DNA from: Desulfobulbaceae bacterium
Lineage (GTDB): Bacteria > Desulfobacterota > Desulfobulbia > Desulfobulbales > Desulfobulbaceae
Length of the DNA: 25,620 nt
Assembly (NCBI GenBank): GCA_003508005.1
Contig: DNUE01000076.1
Location: 1 to 25,620, forward strand
Direction: 5' to 3'
Under the pieces are notes generated by a model. The model was given only the letters and a program-made list of their open reading frames with translations, was not told the DNA's origin and ran no database searches. Of this stretch, positions 13,967-20,887 are shown piece after piece (position 1 is the stretch's first letter; the number at the start of each line of letters is the position of its first letter). The position numbers were made by a program, and so were the translations under genes.

Positions 13967-14545
13967 TCATCCCTGGACAACGCCGTTTCCTCCATCCCGT
14001 TGACCGGCGCCGTCCAAGGGATACCCCTCCTCGATATAATGCCTGGCCCCCCTGCTGTTCAACACGCTGGAATACAGGAGAAACTCGTTGACCGGAAATT
14101 CCTCGGTGCTAAACAGGCCATGCTGGGCGAGATACGCCCCGATCCGAGGGGCCGGGGTGTTTTTCAGGCGGGCCAGGGTAATATGCGGGGCAAACTTGCG
14201 GTCTTCCGGGGCAAGACCAGCCCGGACGAGAACCGATTCAATCCGGTCGTGCAGGCGGCGCAACTGCTCGTTTTTCCTGATGCCCACCCAGACAACCCGG
14301 GGCCCGCCCCGGGGCGGGAAAAAACCGATTCCCTCGAGCCGCATGGAAAAGGCCCCGGCGCGGACTTCCCCCAGTATATCCTGGACAAGAATCAGCACGC
14401 CGCCGTCCACCTCCCCGATAAAGCGCAGGGTCAGGTGCAGCTGCTCCGGCTCAACCCAGCGGGCACCGGGCAACCCGGAGCAAAGGGCGCCAAGCCGCTC
14501 CCTGATGCCACGGGGGAAATCAATGGCCACAAAAAGTCTGGGCAT
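13967..14545 (-). CDS. thpR: RNA 2',3'-cyclic phosphodiesterase (2'-5' RNA ligase family)
   Basis: The protein has 192 residues from the ATG at 14543-14545, chosen because MPRLFVAIDFP is the typical family N-terminus; longer in-frame starts to 14602 exist. The two HxTx catalytic motifs are intact: HLTL (37-40) and HITL (121-124). Members hydrolyse RNA 2',3'-cyclic phosphates to 2'-phosphates and can ligate 2'-5' ends of tRNA halves in vitro. Length is normal. It is followed by the MORN gene. A perfect dyad (14552-14567) lies directly before the start. Confidence 0.92.
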   Translation of the reverse strand: MPRLFVAIDFPRGIRERLGALCSGLPGARWVEPEQLHLTLRFIGEVDGGVLILVQDILGEVRAGAFSMRLEGIGFFPPRGGPRVVWVGIRKNEQLRRLHDRIESVLVRAGLAPEDRKFAPHITLARLKNTPAPRIGAYLAQHGLFSTEEFPVNEFLLYSSVLNSRGARHYIEEGYPLDGAGQRDGGNGVVQG

Positions 14546-14551
14546 GGGTAT

Positions 14552-14567
14552 CAGGCAAATATGCCTG
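14552..14567. promoter_or_regulatory. Dyad at the thpR translation start
   Basis: CAGGCA (14552-14557) and TGCCTG (14562-14567) form a perfect six-base inverted repeat with loop AATA, 6 nt upstream of the chosen thpR ATG. It could be an operator or an mRNA hairpin that occludes the start. If translation begins at one of the upstream starts, it would be inside the gene. Confidence 0.3.
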
Positions 14568-14675
14568 CCAGTTATGGCAACCATGAAACGGACCACCTGC
14601 ATCCTCCGCCGCCAGGGAGGGAGGGATGGCCAGGTGTTCCCACCGCTTCAGGTTGCTGAAATAATTGTTCATCTA

Positions 14676-14796
14676 TTCCAGGTCAGGGCGGGCCGCATCC
14701 GCCTTTTCACTATACCAGCCTTGTTGGCAAAACCAAATCATGAAATATACCGGCGGCACGAATAAACGCGTGCCGTCCCCCTGCCCTGACCAGGAA
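14676..14796. repeat. 121-bp element bounded by imperfect 17-bp inverted repeats
   Basis: TTCCAGGTCAGGGCGGG (from 14676) and, read on the opposite strand from 14796, TTCCTGGTCAGGGCAGGG match except at two positions, with nine bases (GGTCAGGGC) in an uninterrupted match. The interior holds a second hairpin: CGGCACG (14754-14760) and CGTGCCG (14769-14775) with an 8-nt loop. No gene lies inside and I see no target-site duplication. It may be a small non-autonomous mobile element or a structured RNA; no second copy was noticed in this window. Confidence 0.35.
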
Positions 14797-14891
14797 CAAT
14801 GGCGATCATACGCAGCTAAATACGAAATTTCAAGAAGGTAGCTCCACATTCAGGCTGAAATTCCTTTTATTTTCCGCCCAATTTTGCTACC

Positions 14892-14906
14892 CTGTCCTTT
14901 GGACAG
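14892..14906. promoter_or_regulatory. Dyad upstream of the small zinc-binding gene
   Basis: CTGTCC (14892-14897) and GGACAG (14901-14906) are a perfect inverted repeat around TTT, 51 nt before the ATG at 14958. It lies between a possible TTGCTA (-35) and GATAAC (-10). It may be an operator. The rest of the 14546-14957 space, beyond the three listed features, shows nothing I can name. Confidence 0.3.
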
Positions 14907-14957
14907 ATAACCCAATCAGGTGCTACGGCGCCTCTCTCCAACTTGCGGAGGAAGAGC

Positions 14958-15155
14958 ATGAGCCAGGATCAAAAAAAAGTATGCCCCACCTGCAACGGCG
15001 CAAAGGAAATTGCGGGCAGCTGCGAATGCAGTTCTGAATGGCGCGGTAGCCAGGTCGGGGAGGAGTGGCAGGACTGTCAGTGCACCCCCACCATCCCCTG
15101 TCCCACCTGCAACGGCACGGGATTTGTCAAGGCGGACGCGTCCCTGCCCGCCTGA
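14958..15155 (+). CDS. Small DnaJ-zinc-finger-like protein
   Basis: The protein has 65 residues and eight cysteines in four pairs: CPTC (9,12), CEC (22,24), CQC (40,42) and CPTC (48,51). Both CPTCNG motifs match the CxxCxG modules of the DnaJ Cys-rich domain, so two zinc sites are likely. No J-domain or other region is present. The ATG at 14958 is supported by GGAGG 8 nt upstream. The gene is monocistronic and convergent with pgsA. Possible role: a small chaperone-like or regulatory zinc protein. That is inference; no specific family is recognised. Confidence 0.75.
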   Translation: MSQDQKKVCPTCNGAKEIAGSCECSSEWRGSQVGEEWQDCQCTPTIPCPTCNGTGFVKADASLPA

Positions 15156-15166
15156 CGGCCGCCGCA

Positions 15167-15736
15167 TCACCTGGAAGCGGGCGGGGAGAGAAAAAGGTCC
15201 TTGAGCTTGAGGAAATAGTCAATCCCGGACCAGATCGCCACCACCAGGGATACGTAGACGATCATCAGGCCCAGGCGGTGCAGGAAGGGGAGGGGCAGCA
15301 GATCCAGCGGAAAAATCAGGGTCCCCACCCCGATATACTGAATAATGGACTTGATCTTGCCCATACCGCTGGCGGACACCACAATTCCGGTGGTGGCGGC
15401 AATGCCGCGCAGTCCGGTGATGATCATTTCGCGGCACAGGATCAGGAGGGCCACCCAGGCCGGCAGCCTCCCCAGGGGAATGAGCATAATCAGGGCGGTG
15501 GTTACCAGAACCTTGTCCGCGAGGGGATCCATGAGCCGGCCAAGGACCGTTTCACTCTTGTAGCGCCGGGCAAAGTAGCCGTCGACCCAATCGCTGCTGG
15601 CGGCCACGGTAAAGACAATCCAGGTCAGGAACCCAAACCACATAGTCTGCTCCACCATGAGCATGATTGCAAGCAGCGCCGCCAGAAAAAAACGTACGGC
15701 GGTGATGGTGTTGGGGAGGTTCAGGATAGGGTTCAC
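15167..15736 (-). CDS. pgsA: CDP-diacylglycerol--glycerol-3-phosphate 3-phosphatidyltransferase
   Basis: The protein has 189 residues and starts with GTG at 15734-15736. The N-terminus NLPNTITAVRF is characteristic of PgsA. The complete CDP-alcohol phosphotransferase motif is present: Asp49, Asp52-Gly53, Ala56-Arg57, Gly66, Asp70 and Asp74. Several transmembrane helices fit an inner-membrane enzyme that makes phosphatidylglycerol phosphate, the committed step to phosphatidylglycerol and cardiolipin. It begins 5 nt after the lytic transglycosylase stop and is the last gene of that run. Confidence 0.93.
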   Translation of the reverse strand: MNPILNLPNTITAVRFFLAALLAIMLMVEQTMWFGFLTWIVFTVAASSDWVDGYFARRYKSETVLGRLMDPLADKVLVTTALIMLIPLGRLPAWVALLILCREMIITGLRGIAATTGIVVSASGMGKIKSIIQYIGVGTLIFPLDLLPLPFLHRLGLMIVYVSLVVAIWSGIDYFLKLKDLFLSPPASR

Positions 15737-15741
15737 AACGA

Positions 15742-16428
15742 TCAGTTGACGGTTACCAGCTTGCCCATCGTGATGTTTTTTGACAGGGACACCGGGGCGC
15801 CCGCGTTCTGCTGGTAGGACCGGTAGTGGTGAATGACCTTGCGCACATAATCCTTGGTCTCAGGGATTTTCGGCAGAGGGCCGTTCTTGGCGACATTTCC
15901 CGGTCCGGCGTTGTAGGCGGCCAGGCTCAAGGCCAGATTGCCGTTGTAGGAATCAAGCAGTTCCCGCAAATAACGGGCACCCCCGGAAATATTCTGCGCC
16001 GGATCAAAGGGGTTTCTCACCCGCATGTTTCTGGCCGTTCCCGGCATAAGCTGCATCAAGCCCTGAGCGCCCTTGCTCGAAACGGCAAAGGGGTCAAAAT
16101 TGGATTCTGTCCTGATGATGGCCTTGATCAGGAGCGGATCGATCTCATGCGACAGGGCCGCCTTGCTGATATGCTGCTCATACTTGGCGGGATTCTGCGG
16201 AGTAGTGCGGCGCCCTCTCTGCCAAGTCTCCCGCGCTGAAACGCTTCGGCCCGGTTCGGTGTTCAGCTCTTCCAGGCGTGCCTTTTTATAGCGGCTGTCG
16301 GTCGGCGCATTGGTATAATGGCTGACCCCGTTCTTATCCACAAACACATAGATTTCCGCTTGCACACCGTTGGGCAGGGCCAGGGCAGCAAGCAGCGCAA
16401 TGCAATAAAGGAGTCGCTTCGCGTCCAT
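15742..16428 (-). CDS. Secreted lytic transglycosylase (DUF4124 + SLT domain)
   Basis: The protein has 228 residues. It has a signal peptide to about Ala24, then a short DUF4124-type region (EIYVFVDKNGVSHYTNAP) and a linker. The SLT domain runs from about residue 83: catalytic Glu108 in RTESNFDPFAVSSKGAQGLMQLMPGTA, then GGARYLREL and AYNAGPGNV (171-179). It cleaves peptidoglycan glycan strands in the periplasm, forming 1,6-anhydro-muropeptides. The order DUF4124-SLT and the size are common in delta-group bacteria. It starts 4 nt after the transaldolase stop and is co-transcribed. Confidence 0.92.
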   Translation of the reverse strand: MDAKRLLYCIALLAALALPNGVQAEIYVFVDKNGVSHYTNAPTDSRYKKARLEELNTEPGRSVSARETWQRGRRTTPQNPAKYEQHISKAALSHEIDPLLIKAIIRTESNFDPFAVSSKGAQGLMQLMPGTARNMRVRNPFDPAQNISGGARYLRELLDSYNGNLALSLAAYNAGPGNVAKNGPLPKIPETKDYVRKVIHHYRSYQQNAGAPVSLSKNITMGKLVTVN

Positions 16429-16432
16429 TCCG

Positions 16433-17077
16433 TTATTTCCGCCGTTTTTCCCAGTCGGCCAGGAACTGTTTCATGCCGATATCGGTCAGGGGATGCCTGG
16501 CAAGCTGGGCAATGACCTTGAAGGGGATGGTGGCGATCTCGGCGCCGATGAGCGCAGCCTCAAGGACATGCACGGGATTGCGCACCGAGGCCACAATGAT
16601 CTCGGTGTCAAAGCCGTAGTTGCGGTTGATGGTCAGGATGTCGCTGATCAGGTCCATGCCGACCTGGGAAATGTCATCAAGACGGCCGACAAAGGGGCTC
16701 ACATAGGCCGCGCCTGCCTTGGCGGCCAGCAGGGCCTGGGTGGCGGAGAAAACCAGGGTGACATTGGTTTTGATCCTTTCGGCAGAAAGCGCCCTGACCG
16801 CCTTCAGCCCCTCCTCGATCATCGGGATCTTGATAACGATGTTGTCGCTGAGCGCCGCAAGCTCTCGGGCCTCCCGCAGCATGCCCTCGGCATCCAGGCT
16901 GATCACCTCGGCGCTGACCGGGCCGTCGACGATGGCGCAGATATCTTTCAGGATTTCGATAAATGGCCGCTGTTCCTTTGCCACCAGCGACGGGTTGGTG
17001 GTCACGCCGTCCACCATGCCCATGTCCAGGCCTTTTTTGATTTCGTCGATATTTGCGGTATCAATAAAAAACTTCAT
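16433..17077 (-). CDS. tal: Transaldolase, small (FSA/MipB-like) type
   Basis: The protein has 214 residues, the short single-domain transaldolase/fructose-6-phosphate aldolase type. Visible motifs are MKFFIDTANIDEIK, the phosphate/substrate loop GVTTNPSLVAKE (24-35), the Schiff-base lysine Lys83 in NIVIKIPM, then TNVTLVFSATQALLAAKAGA and YVSPFVGRLDD. It interconverts sedoheptulose-7-phosphate and glyceraldehyde-3-phosphate with erythrose-4-phosphate and fructose-6-phosphate in the non-oxidative pentose phosphate pathway. An aldolase activity on fructose-6-phosphate cannot be excluded from sequence. Its start overlaps the YHS protein stop by 4 nt. Confidence 0.93.
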   Translation of the reverse strand: MKFFIDTANIDEIKKGLDMGMVDGVTTNPSLVAKEQRPFIEILKDICAIVDGPVSAEVISLDAEGMLREARELAALSDNIVIKIPMIEEGLKAVRALSAERIKTNVTLVFSATQALLAAKAGAAYVSPFVGRLDDISQVGMDLISDILTINRNYGFDTEIIVASVRNPVHVLEAALIGAEIATIPFKVIAQLARHPLTDIGMKQFLADWEKRRK

Positions 17078-17364
17078 TCCTCTCCCTTTGTCTTCCCGGT
17101 AAACTTATCACAACACGCCTCGCTGCAGAAATAGTAGGTGATGCCGTCCCTGCGCAGGCGGATGGCCTGATTTTTCGGCACCAGGGTATGGCAGACCGGG
17201 TCTTCAACCAGGACATCCTGCACCTTGGGATCCTCCTGATCTTTGTCCTCCCCCCTTTCCGCCTTGTTCCCCACTGCTGGCTTCTTCCGGCCGACCATGC
17301 TTCGCAGGAGGAGCCAGGCGATCCCGCCCAGCACGGCCAGGACGACAAGGCGAATCACGCCCAT
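17074..17364 (-). CDS. Membrane-anchored YHS/TRASH-like metal-binding protein
   Basis: The protein has 96 residues. One N-terminal membrane helix (about 4-22) is followed by a charged linker and a C-terminal Cys domain: DPVC (55-58), YYFCSEAC (Cys80, Cys84) and an extra Cys85, ending KFTGK. This is the pattern of YHS/TRASH domains that bind metals such as copper or iron. The start has GAGG 6 nt upstream. It is the first gene after the promoter at 17409-17436 and overlaps tal by 4 nt, so the two are co-translated. Its cellular role is unknown; it is likely to sit in the inner membrane. Confidence 0.82.
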   Translation of the reverse strand: MGVIRLVVLAVLGGIAWLLLRSMVGRKKPAVGNKAERGEDKDQEDPKVQDVLVEDPVCHTLVPKNQAIRLRRDGITYYFCSEACCDKFTGKTKGEE

Positions 17365-17408
17365 TGCCTGCCTCTTTCCGATGCGCCCGCCGCTCCCACC
17401 ATAAACTC

Positions 17409-17436
17409 ATTATATCGCTGGAACTGAAAATGTCTA
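17409..17436 (-). promoter_or_regulatory. Promoter for the YHS-tal-slt-pgsA operon
   Basis: Read on the minus strand: TAGACA (17436-17431), a 16-nt spacer, and a perfect TATAAT (17414-17409), 44 nt before the ATG at 17364. The strength of the -10 and the position at the head of four closely packed genes make this one of the best promoter matches in the window. Confidence 0.65.
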
Positions 17437-17488
17437 ATAAAATTCACCTGCTGTAAAGATTGAAGGCAAGGCTCGGTGATTTTACTGG

Positions 17489-18022
17489 TCAAAACAGCCC
17501 TGTCCCTCCCTCCGGCCACGCTGTTTTCAGGCAGGCGGGGTTGTCCTGTTCCGCAAGCAGGGCCTGCAGCAGCTCCCGCACCGTATGACCGAGGGAGGGG
17601 TGACGCAGATCCGGGGCAATCTCGGCAAGCGGCAGCAGGACAAAGAGACGGTGGTGCAGCTCCGGATGCGGCAGCACCAGATGCTGGTCGGCAAGAATGA
17701 GATCGTCGTAGAGGAGAAGGTCAAGGTCAAGGATCCGGTCCTGAAAGCCCCGCGCCTCCTCGTCCCGCAGGCGGCCAAACCCCTTTTCCAGGGACAAAAG
17801 GCGCCCCAGGAGCTCCAGGGGGGGCAGCCCGGTCCGTACTAGCCCTGCGGCATTGATGAACCAGTTGTTGCTGACCATCCCCACTGGTTCGCTCCGGTAG
17901 GGGCTGGACAGAGAAACCGGGACAATGCCGGGTTGACTGGCCAAAGCCTGCCAGGCCTTCCCCAGGACCCGCATCGAGTCGCCAAGATTCGAACCGAGGC
18001 CGATGTACGCCGTCTTCAACAA
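17489..18022 (-). CDS. folK: 2-amino-4-hydroxy-6-hydroxymethyldihydropteridine diphosphokinase
   Basis: The protein has 177 residues and transfers pyrophosphate from ATP to hydroxymethyl-dihydropterin in folate synthesis. Family motifs are YIGLGSNLGD (6-15), the Mg-binding Asp pair in RILDLDLLLYDD (Asp99, Asp101), and LPHPELHHRLFVLLPLAEIAPD from 117. The start is unusual, TTG at 18020-18022 followed directly by a second TTG; neither has a clear ribosome site, but the motif begins immediately after. It lies 47 nt downstream of dapB on the same strand, so it may be the last gene of the lysine cluster. Confidence 0.93.
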   Translation of the reverse strand: MLKTAYIGLGSNLGDSMRVLGKAWQALASQPGIVPVSLSSPYRSEPVGMVSNNWFINAAGLVRTGLPPLELLGRLLSLEKGFGRLRDEEARGFQDRILDLDLLLYDDLILADQHLVLPHPELHHRLFVLLPLAEIAPDLRHPSLGHTVRELLQALLAEQDNPACLKTAWPEGGTGLF

Positions 18023-18069
18023 GGTGGCTAACCGGCAAGGGGACGCGGGTTGGAGCAGCGGGAGGCCGG

Positions 18070-18882
18070 CTAGAAATCCGCGAGCCCGAGCACGTCGAAC
18101 ATGCTGTACATGCCGTTAGGCCTGCCCGCCACCCAGGCGGCAGCCAGGGCCGCGCCCCGGGCGAAGTTGTCCCGGCTGTGGGCCCGGTGGGTGATTTCGA
18201 TCCGTTCCCCGGCCCCGGCAAAATAGACGGTATGCTCGCCGACGATGTCCCCGGCCCGGACCGTCTGGATGCCGATCTCCTTGTCGGTGCGCGCGCCGAT
18301 CATCCCGTTGCGTTCGAAAACACCCACTTCGGCCAGATCGCGGTTCAGGGCGCGGGCAGCCATTTCACCGAGCTTGAGGGCGGTACCCGAGGGGGCGTCC
18401 TTCTTCAACCGATGATGGGCCTCGACGATCTCCACGTCATAGGCATCGCCGAGGATGGCCGCGGTCTTCTCCACCAGCTTGAAGAGGACATTGACGCCCA
18501 CCGCCATGTTGGGTGCCTGCACACAGGGAAAAGCCTTGCCGGCCAGTTCGCGGATCACGGCCAGGTTTTCCTGGGTCAGGCCGGTGGTGCCGATGACCAT
18601 CGCCCGCCCGTGCCGGGCCGCCAGCTGAACAAAGCCCATGGTCGCCTGATGGAAGGTAAAGTCGATGATGACCTCTCCCTTGCCGATCACCGCCTCCAGT
18701 CCCGGGGCAATGGCCACGCCCACCTTGCCGAACCCGCCATTTTCGCCGACATCCTTGCCCACCGCGGGACTGTCAGGATGTTCAAAGGCGGCCGCCAGCT
18801 CCAGGCCGGGATAGGCATGGACCATGGAGCTGATCCGCTGGCCCATGCGGCCGGCGGCACCGGCAACTATTACTCGTGTCAT
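18070..18882 (-). CDS. dapB: 4-hydroxy-tetrahydrodipicolinate reductase
   Basis: The protein has 270 residues and is an NAD(P)H-dependent reductase of the diaminopimelate pathway. It has an N-terminal Rossmann motif VAGAAGRMGQ (6-15), the IIDFTFHQAT and VIGTTGLT segments, and the signature EAHHRLKKDAPSGTA (155-169) with the catalytic His156 and Lys160. A purine-rich GGAGGGGAG precedes the ATG. It is 77 nt downstream of dapA, whose product it uses. No anomalies. Confidence 0.96.
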   Translation of the reverse strand: MTRVIVAGAAGRMGQRISSMVHAYPGLELAAAFEHPDSPAVGKDVGENGGFGKVGVAIAPGLEAVIGKGEVIIDFTFHQATMGFVQLAARHGRAMVIGTTGLTQENLAVIRELAGKAFPCVQAPNMAVGVNVLFKLVEKTAAILGDAYDVEIVEAHHRLKKDAPSGTALKLGEMAARALNRDLAEVGVFERNGMIGARTDKEIGIQTVRAGDIVGEHTVYFAGAGERIEITHRAHSRDNFARGAALAAAWVAGRPNGMYSMFDVLGLADF

Positions 18883-18959
18883 CTTCGTCTGCTCCCCTCC
18901 GGGTAATGGAATCTTTCGCTACGGCCCTAGCAGTCTGCTGCCGCCGGGCGTAAACAGTC

Positions 18960-19844
18960 CTATCTCAGGCCGACCTCGGCCATGGCCTTTTTCAGGGTCG
19001 CAAGGCTGGCGTCATCCATGCTGGTCATGGGCAGGCGGACCTCGCCGGAACGGATCTTGCCCATCAGCTCGAGGGCCTTCTTGGCCGGGGCCGGGCTGGG
19101 GTAGCAAAACATGGCGCCCATCAGGCTGAACAGCCGGTAATGCAGCTCGTTGGCGCGGGCCAGGTCGCCGGCCAGCGCCGCTTCCATCATCTGGGCCATG
19201 CCCCTGGGCTCCACGTTGGAGGTGACGGAAATGACCCCCTTGCCGCCGATCAGGACCGTGGGCATGCAGGTGAAATCGTCACCGGACAGGACGATGAAAT
19301 CCTTGGGGCAAAGCCGGATGACCTCGCTGATCTGGTTCAAGCTGCCGGTGGCCTCCTTGATGCCGATGACGTTGTTCAACTCCCTGGCGCAGCGGGCCAC
19401 GGTGGCGGGGAGCATGTTGGTCACTGTCCGCCCGGGCACGTTGTAGAGGATAAGCGGTATATCCACGGTCTCGGTGATCGCCTGGTAGTGCCGGAAAAGG
19501 CCCTCCTGACTTGGCTTGTTGTAATAGGGCACCACGGAGAGGACAGCATCCGCGCCGCTCTCTTTGGCGCTGTGGGTCAGTTCGATGGCCTCGCTCGTGC
19601 TGTTGGCCCCCGTGCCGGCGATGACCGGCACCCTCCCCTTTACCGCCTTGACCGTCAGTTCGATCACCTTCTTATGCTCGGCGAAATCCAGCGTGGCCGA
19701 CTCGCCGGTGGTGCCGCAGGGCACGATGCCGTGGGTGCCGCCGGCTATCTGGAATTCTATCAGGTCCTGCAAGCCCTGTTCATCGACCTTGCCATCGATA
19801 AACGGGGTAACGATGGCAACGATTGCCCCCTCAATTCTGCTCAT
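18960..19844 (-). CDS. dapA: 4-hydroxy-tetrahydrodipicolinate synthase
   Basis: The protein has 294 residues from the ATG at 19842-19844, chosen because AGGAGG lies 5-6 nt upstream; an upstream in-frame codon is not supported. It condenses pyruvate with aspartate-semialdehyde. The TIM-barrel hallmarks are GTTGESATL (44-52), Tyr134 in YNVPGRT and the Schiff-base Lys163 in GIKEATG. Length and motifs are those of a standard enzyme. Confidence 0.96.
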   Translation of the reverse strand: MSRIEGAIVAIVTPFIDGKVDEQGLQDLIEFQIAGGTHGIVPCGTTGESATLDFAEHKKVIELTVKAVKGRVPVIAGTGANSTSEAIELTHSAKESGADAVLSVVPYYNKPSQEGLFRHYQAITETVDIPLILYNVPGRTVTNMLPATVARCARELNNVIGIKEATGSLNQISEVIRLCPKDFIVLSGDDFTCMPTVLIGGKGVISVTSNVEPRGMAQMMEAALAGDLARANELHYRLFSLMGAMFCYPSPAPAKKALELMGKIRSGEVRLPMTSMDDASLATLKKAMAEVGLR

Positions 19845-19954
19845 ATTTTCCTCCTTGTTTCGCAATCGGTACTCTCTGTTCCGGGACGCAATTCATAAAA
19901 GTGACAATAGACTATCATGAGAGAGGGCTAAGGAAAAAACCCAAAATGAAAGGT

Positions 19955-19983
19955 GCGCAAGCTCTGAGAAACGAAGCGTGCGC
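19955..19983 (-). terminator. Weak terminator-like hairpin between dapF and dapA
   Basis: On the minus strand, downstream of the dapF stop, GCGCACGC (19983-19976) pairs with GCTTGCGC (19962-19955) with one mismatch and a 13-nt loop. T-rich sequence follows, with TTTTTT some 20 nt later. It may partly terminate dapF transcripts in the 203-nt gap before dapA. The T-run is not adjacent, so this is tentative. Confidence 0.25.
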
Positions 19984-20047
19984 CCGGGACTCCGCCTTGA
20001 CGAAGGATGGGCGAAACGCTGCAGCTTTTTTTTGCATCGCCGTCAAC

Positions 20048-20887
20048 TTACAGTAAGGCTTCGGGGCTGAGTTCGCCGTTGTAGATGACATGCGCCGGCC
20101 CCTTGAGAAACACGTTGGTCGCGGCCGGACCGTCTCGGAGTTCAAAACTGATGGCCAGCCGTTCGCCGCCCGAAGTGACAATGTCAACCGGCGAGGCCGC
20201 CTTGCCGATGACTGCTGCCAGCAGGGCAGCGGCAGTCGCCCCGGTCCCGCAGGCCAGGGTTTCGTTTTCCACGCCCCGCTCATAGGTCCGCACCTTCAGC
20301 GCACCGCCTTCCAGGAACTGGACAAAGTTGACATTGGTGCCGGCAGGCATGAAATCAGGGTGAAAACGGATCTCGCGGCCCAGGGCACAGATGTCCATTT
20401 CGGCGAAATTATCAACAAACAGCACCGCGTGCGGCACGCCTGTATCAACCGAGTGGAGGAGCAGCGTACGGTCGGCCAGCGCAATCCGGCGCTCCAGCAG
20501 AAAATTTTTCGGCGGGGTCATCAGGATGCTGACGTTCACATCTGCGACCTTGGCTTCGATGATCCCGGCCAGGGTGACAAAGCGCATGTGCGCCGGCGCG
20601 ATCCCCTGCATGTAGGCGAAGCGGGCGGCGCAGCGAGCGCCGTTGCCGCACATCTCCGCCTCCGATCCGTCGCCGTTGAAAAACCGCCACTGGAAATTCG
20701 CCCGATCGGAGTTCTCGATGAAAATCAGGCCGTCCGCCCCCACCGAAAAGCGGCGCCGGCAGACCAGGCGCGCGAATTCGGGCATCAGCTCACCGGCTAT
20801 CCTGGAACGCCGGTGGTCGATCAGGATAAAATCATTGCCCGTGCCGCTCATCTTGACGAAAGGCAGCGGCGTCTGCATAAACTTCAT
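20048..20887 (-). CDS. dapF: Diaminopimelate epimerase
   Basis: The protein has 279 residues and interconverts LL- and meso-diaminopimelate without cofactor. The two catalytic cysteines are Cys80 in MCGNGARC and Cys213 in ACGTGATA. The N-terminal FVKMSGTGNDFILID is typical. The start ATG overlaps the lysA stop by 4 nt (ATGA) and is preceded by GGAGG 10 nt upstream. The product meso-DAP feeds both peptidoglycan and LysA. Confidence 0.96.
   Translation of the reverse strand: MKFMQTPLPFVKMSGTGNDFILIDHRRSRIAGELMPEFARLVCRRRFSVGADGLIFIENSDRANFQWRFFNGDGSEAEMCGNGARCAARFAYMQGIAPAHMRFVTLAGIIEAKVADVNVSILMTPPKNFLLERRIALADRTLLLHSVDTGVPHAVLFVDNFAEMDICALGREIRFHPDFMPAGTNVNFVQFLEGGALKVRTYERGVENETLACGTGATAAALLAAVIGKAASPVDIVTSGGERLAISFELRDGPAATNVFLKGPAHVIYNGELSPEALL

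Noticed and set aside
20010..20030. Terminator at GCTGCAGC followed by eight T
   Set aside because: The eight-base palindrome leaves no loop, and on the plus strand no gene ends there.
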